A stretch of DNA of 30,845 nt from Pseudopedobacter sp043763845. Its GTDB lineage: Bacteria > Bacteroidota > Bacteroidia > Sphingobacteriales > Sphingobacteriaceae. Location of the stretch: the NCBI GenBank assembly GCA_043763845.1, contig JAYULE010000175.1:1-30845 (forward strand), written 5' to 3'. The notes below the pieces were generated by a model that was not told the DNA's origin, made no database searches, and saw only the letters and a program-made list of their open reading frames with translations. This document shows positions 1 to 6,523 of this stretch, in pieces; position 1 is the first letter of the stretch; the number at the start of each line of letters is the position of its first letter. Position numbers and translations under genes: made by a program.

Positions 1-1237
1 GTAGAATATCAAACGGATAGGATGAAAAACCAGATACGAGAACTGATACAATACAGGCTAAAAGTGTGCGTGTGGTAAATATTACAATTGTATTTTTAAT
101 CCATTTTGTTGAAAACAAAAATTTATGGAAAATAGAATATAACAGTATTAAAAAAACAATAAATCCAATTATACCTTGTTCACAAAGGATTTGCAAAAAA
201 ATATTGTAAGGGTAGCGGATAACATCTGCTTGATTTATTTTTACTAAGTCTTTGGTATTGCTTGAAAAATATTTTGCTTGATATAGGGCATATTTATTTT
301 CAAAATTACCATAACCAATACCTGTAATAGGATTTTCTTTGATTATATCATAACTAACCTCCCAAACAAGTAGTCTACCCATTGCAGATACGGGCTTTAT
401 TTTGTACAACAGAATACTACCGAAAATACCAAATAGCAAAATGGCTATCAAAACCATTTTTTGCTTAAGCAAATTGATAACCTTTGCTTGATATTTATAA
501 AAAAAGAGTAAGCAAAAAGAAGTAAAAACTCCTAACCAAGCAGACCTTGTAAAAGTAGCTGGCAAAATAAGTATAGCAAATAGGAGAACTATCGCAGAAA
601 AACACCTCAGAAAATTACTAAACTTAAATTCTGTTGGTAAAAACCAGTAAGTAGTTACACAAAAAGGCAGTAAAATGATTAAATAATTAGCGTAACGAGC
701 AGGATTTGAAAACATACCAGTTACTTTAAAAAAAGGATTGTTTGATTGAGTAAAGCTATATAATTGCATAAGCCCAACGCAACAACTTAAAAAAAGTACT
801 ATAAGTATTGTTGTGGTTGCTATTTGCAAAAAAATCCGCTTTTTATTGATTCCAATTGAAGATATGAATAATTTAAAAGCTGCATAAATAATAATAAGAC
901 CGACATAAGTTAAAAATTTATCGTTTATAAAAGGGGTATTAATAAAATATTTTTTTAAACTAATGGTTATTAATAAAATGAAAATGATTGTATCTATTTG
1001 GTTAATTTTAAGATTTAGAGATAATTTTGGTAAAACAAGAAAGTAACAAAAACTTACAAAAAACAAAATGCTTATCAAAAAAATAAACCAGAGTTTTGGG
1101 CCATTTGCAAATGGATCCATTATAATTGATGGTAATATAAACGGGGATATTATTGCAGCAATAAATAATAAATTAAATACATAGAATAATGTAGTATTAA
1201 TTTTATACTCCTCAATATTTTTTATGTCAATTTTCAA
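1..1237 (-). CDS. O-antigen ligase/Wzy_C-family polytopic membrane protein (3' end outside window)
   Basis: An open frame runs from the left edge up to the TAG at 1328-1330. The product is strongly hydrophobic with many membrane segments. It carries the Wzy_C signature: an Arg-Ser pair before a membrane segment (TRSAWLG, near 540-560) and then GRLLVWEVSYDIIKENP..GIGYGNFENKY (around 300-376), the periplasmic-loop motif of O-antigen ligases, polymerases and PglL-type O-oligosaccharyltransferases. These enzymes move undecaprenyl-linked glycan onto lipid A or protein in the periplasm. The C-terminus lies outside the window. The start is uncertain: no in-frame ATG precedes 1120, which would remove the first membrane helix, so I chose the TTG at 1235-1237. 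The gene follows the barrel gene by about 90 nt on the same strand, so it probably belongs to the peptide cluster. Polymerase, lipid A ligase and protein glycosyl ligase cannot be told apart from sequence alone. Confidence 0.75.
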   Translation of the reverse strand, partial: MKIDIKNIEEYKINTTLFYVFNLLFIAAIISPFILPSIIMDPFANGPKLWFIFLISILFFVSFCYFLVLPKLSLNLKINQIDTIIFILLITISLKKYFINTPFINDKFLTYVGLIIIYAAFKLFISSIGINKKRIFLQIATTTILIVLFLSCCVGLMQLYSFTQSNNPFFKVTGMFSNPARYANYLIILLPFCVTTYWFLPTEFKFSNFLRCFSAIVLLFAILILPATFTRSAWLGVFTSFCLLFFYKYQAKVINLLKQKMVLIAILLFGIFGSILLYKIKPVSAMGRLLVWEVSYDIIKENPITGIGYGNFENKYALYQAKYFSSNTKDLVKINQADVIRYPYNIFLQILCEQGIIGFIVFLILLYSIFHKFLFSTKWIKNTIVIFTTRTLLACIVSVLVSGFSSYPFDIL

Positions 1238-1327
1238 AATATTAAAATATTTTTTTTTATAAAAAACACACGTTATTGTTTTAGTTCTTATAGTGTAAGA
1301 CCTAGCATTAAAATTGACGAAATCAAG

Positions 1328-3616
1328 CTATAATTTTTTATTATTATTTTCATCAATAAGATCATTATTTATAGCCTTTTTTGTTTGCTGGGAAGCATCT
1401 TTAGTTCTACCAAAACTAAAAGAATACCCAATCGCAATATTTCTACCATAATAATAATTATTGCCATTGGACAATAAAAAAGGGGCTATTACAGTGTAAT
1501 TTTCATTAATTTTATCAAAAAATGGGTTGGTAAATTGTAACGAGAATGTGGATTTATTTAAACCATATCTAATCTTGGTATCCATGAAAATACTATTGCC
1601 CGTCTTTTTTTGTAAAGAAATAGCATTTTCTAAATAATTTGCAAAAAACTCTACCGAAAGTTTATTATTAATATTATATGCCCCCCCCCCGCTAAAACTA
1701 TTTATAAAACCACTATTTGTGAGACCAAAACCAGATAATGTACTATATCCTACAGTGCAAAACAAATTCAAATACAATTTATCTTTTAATAATGCTCGGC
1801 TGTAATTAATGTTTGTAGTAAATGTATTTGAATTTGAAAGATTACCAAAAGTAATGTTGGTATTATAGGAGTTAACGATATTTTGACTACCCACCACATT
1901 TCTGCCATTTTTATAGATTAGTTCTATCGAAAAATCATTACTGCCAATGGTAAAATCATTTACAAGTGAAATTCTATCATAAGCTTCATTTTTTAAATCA
2001 GGATTTCCAGTTGTTTCACTAAGGGGTGTACCCCTGTTTATAAATGTACTTAATAAAATATAACTGGGGCGATTAATAGATTGCCTATAAGATAATTTAA
2101 AGCTATTATTAGGATTTAGTCTATAGGTTAGTAGGATATTCGGTAGTAGATTTAGACGGTTGCCCAAATTAGAATCGTCGAACTTATTAACTGTTTTCTC
2201 AAGCCTTGTACCCAAACGTATATAAAATTTATTGTACTTCTTAGCTATTGAAAAATAGCTGGCAAAAATCATCTGAGTAAATTTGAATAATTCTTCTGGG
2301 GTATTATCAATCTTGGGATACTGTAAGTAACGCCTATAAATAAATTTACCACCAGCCTCAATTAGCCCATTTTTAATTGTTGTTTCATTATCTGCTTGTG
2401 TAGTGTATTCTCTATTATAATTATTGTTACTAAGGTTAACAGTTTGATTATTGTTTAATGAATTTAACTGATATACACCATTGTTTAAATTTAGCATATT
2501 ACTAAATGATAATTTATTGTTTTTATTAATTTTTTTTAAATAGTTCGCCTCAAATCCAATATTATATGATTTGGTATCTGTGGTATTATCACTTATAATA
2601 TTTACAGATAAGGGGTTGATTGTTGTTTCGTAAACAGATGATAAATTATTTTTAGTACCACTCATTTTTGCGGTAAATCCTAAATAATCTTCTTTAGATA
2701 AAGCAAATTCTGTATTGTAGCTTAAATCTAAAGTAGGGTTTTTTTGATAGCTATTGCTTTTTTGATTAATATTAAATATAGTGTCTTTTGAGATATACCT
2801 ATCCTCATCAGAGCCTTGATACAACCTATCATAACCCAAATTACCTGTTATAGTAGTATTTACTTTTTCATTTGTTTTAGTATAATTTCCGTCAATACCA
2901 CTATTACGAGTGCCAGCTCTTGTGTAAAAATCACCCCCTATAAAATTATCATTTCTTTTAAAATTAATATTTAGTACATTTTCATACTGCCCTTCGTATT
3001 TTGCAGATGGGGCTGTTATTACTTCAATAGATTGTATGCGAGAAGAAGACATAGCAGACAACTCATTTACACTTAAAGTAGTAGCAATCCCGTTTTTAAG
3101 CATTTGGTAATTATTGTTCCCTTTAATCAATAATTTATCTGTAGTTACGGAAACAAAGGGCACATTGCGTAATAAATCTGTTACGGTTTTAGTTTTGTCG
3201 TTATCTTGATCTACATAGTAAATCATTCTATCAGGTTTATAAATTATTCCTCTTTTTCCAATTACTTTTACTTCTTTTAAATTTATAGAAGCTGGTGTTA
3301 AAAATATATTTAATGTAGTATCATTATTTAGTATAATTGAATCTCTATAATTTACATACCCAATATTGAACACTTCTAAAATATATATCTGACTTTCTTT
3401 TAATCCTATTTCTAAATTACCCTTGTCGTTTGTTATGCCATTGAAAACTTGTAAATTAATTTTGTTGTTAAAAATTAGCCTTGCACCTACAACAGGTTGC
3501 TTGGTTACTATATCTGAAAGTGTAATACTGATTTTTTTTTGTGCATAGCATTTTATTACAAAACTCTGCAATAAAATAAACAAGATTAAACTAGCCGTAA
3601 TTTTTAGGTTTTTCAT
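1328..3616 (-). CDS. Outer-membrane beta-barrel (TonB-dependent-receptor-like, OMP_b-brl_3) with CarboxypepD_reg-like N-terminus
   Basis: This 762-residue protein begins with a signal peptide (about 1-25, ending CYAQ). A CarboxypepD_reg-like Ig-fold domain follows (about 28-110: VVGARLIFNN...GNLEIGLKE), then a plug-like domain (about 115-220: TVTDLLRNVP...KGNNNYQMLKNG, IQSIEVITAPSAKYEG), then a beta-barrel with alternating aromatic/polar strands to the C-terminus. The family forms 22-stranded outer-membrane transporters. The plug lacks an obvious SusC-type SusD partner. The start ATG (3614-3616) overlaps the mauE-like gene by 26 nt, which implies one transcript. The codons for Gly643-Gly645 and the first base of Ala646 form a run of ten G on the coding strand (1681-1690), unusual in this AT-rich gene and slippage-prone. 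The barrel may import a substrate or export the cluster's peptide; the direction is unknown. Confidence 0.85.
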   Translation of the reverse strand: MKNLKITASLILFILLQSFVIKCYAQKKISITLSDIVTKQPVVGARLIFNNKINLQVFNGITNDKGNLEIGLKESQIYILEVFNIGYVNYRDSIILNNDTTLNIFLTPASINLKEVKVIGKRGIIYKPDRMIYYVDQDNDKTKTVTDLLRNVPFVSVTTDKLLIKGNNNYQMLKNGIATTLSVNELSAMSSSRIQSIEVITAPSAKYEGQYENVLNINFKRNDNFIGGDFYTRAGTRNSGIDGNYTKTNEKVNTTITGNLGYDRLYQGSDEDRYISKDTIFNINQKSNSYQKNPTLDLSYNTEFALSKEDYLGFTAKMSGTKNNLSSVYETTINPLSVNIISDNTTDTKSYNIGFEANYLKKINKNNKLSFSNMLNLNNGVYQLNSLNNNQTVNLSNNNYNREYTTQADNETTIKNGLIEAGGKFIYRRYLQYPKIDNTPEELFKFTQMIFASYFSIAKKYNKFYIRLGTRLEKTVNKFDDSNLGNRLNLLPNILLTYRLNPNNSFKLSYRQSINRPSYILLSTFINRGTPLSETTGNPDLKNEAYDRISLVNDFTIGSNDFSIELIYKNGRNVVGSQNIVNSYNTNITFGNLSNSNTFTTNINYSRALLKDKLYLNLFCTVGYSTLSGFGLTNSGFINSFSGGGAYNINNKLSVEFFANYLENAISLQKKTGNSIFMDTKIRYGLNKSTFSLQFTNPFFDKINENYTVIAPFLLSNGNNYYYGRNIAIGYSFSFGRTKDASQQTKKAINNDLIDENNNKKL
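1681..1690 (-). repeat. Homopolymeric G10 tract within the barrel gene
   Basis: There are ten consecutive C on the plus strand (G on the coding strand), encoding Gly643-Gly645 and the first base of codon 646. The gene is in frame with ten G. Gain or loss of one base would remove roughly the last 117 residues of the barrel, including the terminal strands needed for assembly. Confidence 0.9.
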
Positions 3617-4013
3617 AAATAGCTATAGAAATTAATGATAGTAAAGAAAATATAATATTGAAGATAATATGCGTTGAGTAAGACATATCATTTAATATAC
3701 CCCCACAAGAGCATGGCGGCTTATCATACAAATTATACAACATTAACAGATAAAAAGTAAAAAATAGCATTATGCTAAATGATAGCCATAACAAAGTATA
3801 TTCAACTCTCTTATAAAAAATTAAAAAAATAGATAGTAATATTTCGAGTAAAGGGAATAAAACACCAATATATGGCACTAAAAAAGCAGGTATTAGCGGT
3901 GACTGATAAAGCTGTGACTTAAACAAACTTATATCTACAATTTTATACACCCCTGCATAAATAAATAATGATGCTAGTAAAATTTTTATTATAAGTATTA
4001 TTTTAGATTTCAT
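3591..4013 (-). CDS. MauE/DoxX-family redox-associated membrane protein
   Basis: This 140-residue protein has four predicted membrane helices (about 5-25, 43-67, 72-94, 113-133). It has the DoxX/MauE layout, with a first helix carrying LASLFIYAGVYKIVD and a Cys pair at 101 and 103 (KPPCSCGG) in the loop before the last helix. MauE proteins are inner-membrane factors that support disulfide formation in exported Cys-rich proteins, for example the small subunit of methylamine dehydrogenase. Family membership is clear; the role is inferred. The ATG overlaps the upstream stop as ATGA (4010-4013), and the 3' end overlaps the barrel gene by 26 nt, so it is translationally coupled on both sides. The nearby Cys-rich peptide is the obvious candidate substrate. 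Confidence 0.85.
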   Translation of the reverse strand: MKSKIILIIKILLASLFIYAGVYKIVDISLFKSQLYQSPLIPAFLVPYIGVLFPLLEILLSIFLIFYKRVEYTLLWLSFSIMLFFTFYLLMLYNLYDKPPCSCGGILNDMSYSTHIIFNIIFSLLSLISIAIYEKPKNYG

Positions 4014-5062
4014 TTAGCTTTTTCAAGTTGAGAAATATCGTACACTAAAATCGTATTGCCATATAATACATATAATTTACCTGAATTAGTGATTTTAAAA
4101 TCGCTTGGGCTTACGTCTGCATAATGAGGTAAATAAAAACTAAATTTGTATTTACCGTTTTTTATACTGTAAACATCAACGGTTGGTTTAGTATTAAAAT
4201 CTACATCTGTTTGGTTTAAGCTTTTAACATTTGAGGTTAAGAAAATATCTTCTTTATATACTGTAGCGCACATTCTTAAAATATTTGCTGACGGGCTTAA
4301 AAAAAATGTATCACCTTCTTTTATGATTTCTAATTTTTCATTCTGAAAATCAATGCTTTTATATTTAAATTTCAAATTGCCTTGATAATCTAAACAGAAA
4401 ATATATCCATCGTAAAAAGGTACGAATAAAAAAGAACTTTCATCATTATTAGATAAAAAACAGCCCGAATATTTCATTGATGATCCAACATCCAATGAAA
4501 AAACATTGTTATTAATTAATTCAACACCGTTACCATAGTTTTTGTATTTAATCTGACTACTGTTTTTGTCTATTACATTTTCTTGAAATATAAATGAATA
4601 TCCTTTTGATTTTATGAAATAGGATATTGAAAAATTAAAATATAATTGATTTTTCGTTTTATTTTTTAAATCTACAAAATTAATAGTAGATGTATTGCCT
4701 TGATAATAAAACAAACTATCTTGAGAAATATGAAAATTAATTATAGGTGAATTAACTGCGAGATTATTAGTGTTTATGATAAGCTGTTTTATCTTACTTT
4801 TATTATATTTTAAAATAGAAAAACGTTGATTTACCCAAAGATTGTCGCCATCTATTTGGATACCATCAATTATACCAGGTATTATTATTGCTTCACATAA
4901 TTTAATATTTGTACCCGTAAAAAATTTACGTTCAGTTTTAGTTTTAATTATAGGTTTTTTTGCTTGGAAATACAGTAATATTAAGATTAAAGCTGGCAGT
5001 AATATGAAAATATTTTTTTTCTCTTCATAAAAAATATAATTTAAAACTAATGTAAAGTGCAA
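4010..5062 (-). CDS. Membrane-anchored propeller-like exported protein of unknown function
   Basis: The protein has 350 residues. After a short polar N-terminus it has one hydrophobic helix (about 17-33, KNIFILLPALILILLYF) that acts as a signal anchor. The rest is beta-rich and exported, with repeated blade-like segments such as GIQIDGDNLWVNQRFSILKY, SSFLFVPFYDGYIFCLDYQG and PSDFKITNSGKLYVLYGNTI. These resemble the six-bladed propeller proteins found beside secreted peptides in Bacteroidota, but I cannot assign a named family with certainty. The ATG at 5060-5062 is the only convincing start before the helix. The stop overlaps the MauE-like start (ATGA). It lies 80 nt downstream of the peptide gene, with a strong hairpin in between, so it is probably expressed at a lower level than the peptide. 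Confidence 0.7.
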   Translation of the reverse strand: MHFTLVLNYIFYEEKKNIFILLPALILILLYFQAKKPIIKTKTERKFFTGTNIKLCEAIIIPGIIDGIQIDGDNLWVNQRFSILKYNKSKIKQLIINTNNLAVNSPIINFHISQDSLFYYQGNTSTINFVDLKNKTKNQLYFNFSISYFIKSKGYSFIFQENVIDKNSSQIKYKNYGNGVELINNNVFSLDVGSSMKYSGCFLSNNDESSFLFVPFYDGYIFCLDYQGNLKFKYKSIDFQNEKLEIIKEGDTFFLSPSANILRMCATVYKEDIFLTSNVKSLNQTDVDFNTKPTVDVYSIKNGKYKFSFYLPHYADVSPSDFKITNSGKLYVLYGNTILVYDISQLEKAK

Positions 5063-5086
5063 ACTATTTTAAAAGTAAACCATTAA

Positions 5087-5123
5087 AACAGGCGTGTAAT
5101 TTTAACATTTTTACACACCTGTT
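5087..5123 (-). terminator. Hairpin between peptide gene and downstream operon (attenuator or partial terminator)
   Basis: AACAGGCGTGTAA (5087-5099) and TTACACACCTGTT (5111-5123) form a 13-bp stem with one G-U pair on the transcript and an 11-nt loop. The hairpin starts about 20 nt after the peptide stop codon. In the direction of transcription it is followed only by a short U run (TTTTAAT). This arrangement typically lets a short abundant mRNA end or be protected while some transcripts read through to later genes. Confidence 0.7.
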
Positions 5124-5142
5124 AGGTTTTAATCATCACTAA

Positions 5143-5292
5143 TTATTCGCCACCACCTTTAGCGTAATAAATGGCTCCACCAGTAGCACAACATTTAACA
5201 TTGCCACCTTTGCAATCCGAATAACCACAAGCAAAAGCAGAATAAATACCTGCACAAATAACCGTGGCTAAAATTAAAATTTTAATTTTCAT
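5143..5292 (-). CDS. Small secreted Cys-rich peptide, 49 residues
   Basis: This short gene runs from the ATG at 5290-5292 to the TAA at 5143-5145. The product starts with a Lys-flanked hydrophobic signal sequence (MKIKILILATVICAGIYSAFA). A mature part of about 28 residues follows, beginning CGYSDCKGGNVKCC and ending in Gly-rich GGAIYYAKGGGE. Cysteines fall at 13 (in the signal), 22, 27, 34 and 35, so the exported part has four Cys, enough for two disulfides. Size and layout resemble NVEALA-type Bacteroidota peptides, but the NVEALA motif is absent and I recognise no named family. Cleavage after Ala21 is likely; Cys22 could instead be lipidated, though the AFAC context is a poor lipobox. It is followed by a hairpin and by propeller, MauE and barrel genes, and preceded by an XRE regulator. 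Function is unknown. Confidence 0.75.
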   Translation of the reverse strand: MKIKILILATVICAGIYSAFACGYSDCKGGNVKCCATGGAIYYAKGGGE

Positions 5293-5310
5293 AACTTTAT
5301 TTTTTTACAT

Positions 5311-5330
5311 TAAACAATAAATTTTGTTTA
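5311..5330 (-). promoter_or_regulatory. Inverted repeat in the leader of the peptide gene
   Basis: TAAACAA (5311-5317) and TTGTTTA (5324-5330) form a perfect 7-bp inverted repeat with a 6-nt spacer, about 20 nt upstream of the peptide start codon. It could be an operator for the adjacent XRE regulator or a 5' mRNA hairpin. The sequence cannot distinguish these. Confidence 0.4.
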
Positions 5331-5335
5331 ATATC

Positions 5336-5366
5336 CAAACATCCAAAAAATATTTCAAAACAAAAA
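5336..5366 (-). promoter_or_regulatory. Possible promoter of the peptide operon
   Basis: On the minus strand GATGTTTG (5343 to 5336) is one base from the Bacteroidota -7 consensus TAnnTTTG. It is preceded by TTTTTG (5366 to 5361) at 17 nt, slightly shorter than the usual spacing. Transcription would begin near 5330, giving a leader of about 40 nt. Confidence 0.35.
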
Positions 5367-5397
5367 CACATATTTTTTTACTTTAAGTACATTTTTT

Positions 5398-5724
5398 TTA
5401 CTTTATTACCCTAATGTGCCTTTCTATTTGGTCAAGTCTATTTAAAATTTCAATTAAGCATTCTTTTTCAAAGCTAGTTTTTGTTTCTTCTGTTATTTCA
5501 TCTTTAAAATTAGGAAACAAAAATGGGTAAGCAACGCTTTTTTTTACTCCTAATATTTCAAATAATTTGCAAAGTTTTTCAGTTGGTATTTTACCATAAT
5601 CGCTTTCCCAGCTAGCATAGGTAGGTTTACATACAAATAACAGGTCTGCTACTTGTTGTTGTGTTAATAATTTTTCTTTTCTTATGATTTTTAATAATTG
5701 ATTGGAAGGTTTATCGATTTTCAT
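5398..5724 (-). CDS. XRE-family helix-turn-helix regulator
   Basis: The protein has 108 residues. Residues about 10-65 form a Cro/CI-type HTH: the QQQVADLLFVCKPTYASWES segment holds the two DNA-binding helices, followed by IPTEKLCKLFEILGV. The C-terminal third is charged and probably a short coiled coil (ECLIEILNRLDQIERHIRVIK), suiting dimerisation. It lies upstream of the peptide operon on the same strand, 105 nt before the peptide start, and is the likely local regulator. The start ATG (5722-5724) is preceded in frame by TAG then GGT. The gene is transcribed from a promoter beyond a CTCA repeat tract, so its expression may change with repeat number. Confidence 0.85.
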   Translation of the reverse strand: MKIDKPSNQLLKIIRKEKLLTQQQVADLLFVCKPTYASWESDYGKIPTEKLCKLFEILGVKKSVAYPFLFPNFKDEITEETKTSFEKECLIEILNRLDQIERHIRVIK

Positions 5725-5727
5725 ACC

Positions 5728-5862
5728 CTATTTGTTAATGGGTAAGACAATAGAAATAAAAAAATGTAATTCCCCTGAAACCTTAATGAGTGAGTGAGTG
5801 AGTGAGTGAGTGAGTGAGTGAGTGAGTGAGTGAGTGAGTGAGTGAGTGAGTTGTTTTGTCAT
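5728..5862 (-). CDS. Short leader ORF built on the CTCA repeat, upstream of the XRE gene
   Basis: An ATG at 5860-5862 opens a 44-codon frame: MTKQ, then LTHS repeated through the tetranucleotide tract, then IKVSGELHFF...LPINK, ending at TAG 5728-5730. That TAG is in frame with the XRE start and three bases from it. CTCA repeats contain no stop in any of the three frames. With 15 units the reading frame would instead end at the TGA inside ATGA at the XRE start; with 17 it would stop at a TAA immediately after the tract. The ATG lies about 20 nt after the predicted transcription start. Whether the peptide matters, or only its translation, cannot be seen. Confidence 0.45.
   Translation of the reverse strand: MTKQLTHSLTHSLTHSLTHSLTHSLIKVSGELHFFISIVLPINK
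5787..5850 (-). repeat. Tetranucleotide tandem repeat, 16 units of TGAG (CTCA on the minus strand)
   Basis: Sixteen perfect, uninterrupted TGAG units lie between the promoter and the start codon of the XRE regulator gene. Perfect tetranucleotide tracts of this length are typical of contingency loci that change copy number by slipped-strand mispairing. Confidence 0.95.
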
Positions 5863-5888
5863 GATAAGGTAAATTTAATTGGCATAAT

Positions 5889-5920
5889 CAAATCTATTTT
5901 ATTTTTTTCAAAAAACAAAA
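5889..5920 (-). promoter_or_regulatory. Promoter of the repeat leader and XRE gene
   Basis: On the minus strand TTTTG (5920 to 5916) is followed after 19 nt by TAGATTTG (5896 to 5889), an exact match to the Bacteroidota consensus (TTTG, then TAnnTTTG). Transcription should start near 5883, so the whole CTCA tract lies inside the mRNA. Confidence 0.75.
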
Positions 5921-6130
5921 TTTAACTGAAAATTAAGCAATTACAAATAATTATTGAAAAAATTGCAAATAATGTGAATGAAATTAGGTTTTTATTAATT
6001 TTATAAAAGTATAATTATTAAGTAAGCAACTAATTTAACTACACAACACTGTATTATAAATGCAAATGACTTTAGTTTTGTTAATATTATTGATAAAATT
6101 GTAGTACAAATACCCCTAAAAATATAAATA
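5921..6130. other. AT-rich intergenic stretch
   Basis: No gene, long repeat or strong hairpin is visible here. Confidence 0.5.
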
Positions 6131-6310
6131 TTTAACGGTTATCCCATTGTTTATGAGTTGCATCAACACGTACGTATATATTAGTAAGTGAGTTTCTACG
6201 TCTTCTAGTAATGTTTTTTTTGCGTTGCTTTCGGCGGGTTTAACGCCTTCGGGTATCATGGGCTAGTCCGATACTAAAAGGATTGCACTTGTGGAAATTC
6301 TATTGGCAAA
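6131..6310 (-). pseudogene. Decayed second copy of the 3' end of the AMP nucleosidase gene
   Basis: This block matches 6951-7135, the last ~60 codons of the intact AMP nucleosidase gene, in the same orientation. Long identical runs remain (for example TTGTTTATGAGTTGCAT and AACGCCTTCGGGTATCAT) between substitutions and small indels. Its reading frame is broken and it has no N-terminal part. It corresponds to residues from about Ala222 to the C-terminus. Confidence 0.85.
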
Positions 6311-6386
6311 AAAATAACTGAACCAATAATAAAAAATATTGATAATGAATTTTACCTTTAATCATTTCAAATAAATTTCTAAAACT

Positions 6387-6523
6387 TTATGCACTAGGCT
6401 TTATATTTGTAGTTTTATGCACTTGTTTAAAGTAAGCTATAATCTCAGCTTTGGTCTTTTTGTCAACTTTTCGCTTAATTTATCTCGTTGTTGCCGCATA
6501 AATTTTACTGCATCAAATTTTTT
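6387..6523 (-). pseudogene. Remnant of the antitoxin gene of a PIN toxin-antitoxin pair
   Basis: The minus strand reads KKFDAVKFMRQQRDKLSEKL followed, after a one-base frame change, by PKAEIIAYFKQVHKTTNIKPSA and a TAA at 6387-6389. The DAVKFMR..RDKLSEKL pattern is typical of the short helical antitoxins beside PIN toxins in Bacteroidota. No start codon is left: the frame opens straight after the stop of the toxin remnant. The shift occurs in the run AAAAAGACCAAA. Confidence 0.65.

Noticed and set aside
4842..5030. Plus-strand open frame of 62 codons inside the propeller-like gene
   Set aside because: It lies wholly antisense to a well-supported operon gene, has no promoter or domain, and reads as a shadow frame.
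5787..5850. TGAG tract as a CRISPR array or protein-coding repeat on the plus strand
   Set aside because: There are no spacers, and every plus-strand frame has a TGA every 12 bases.
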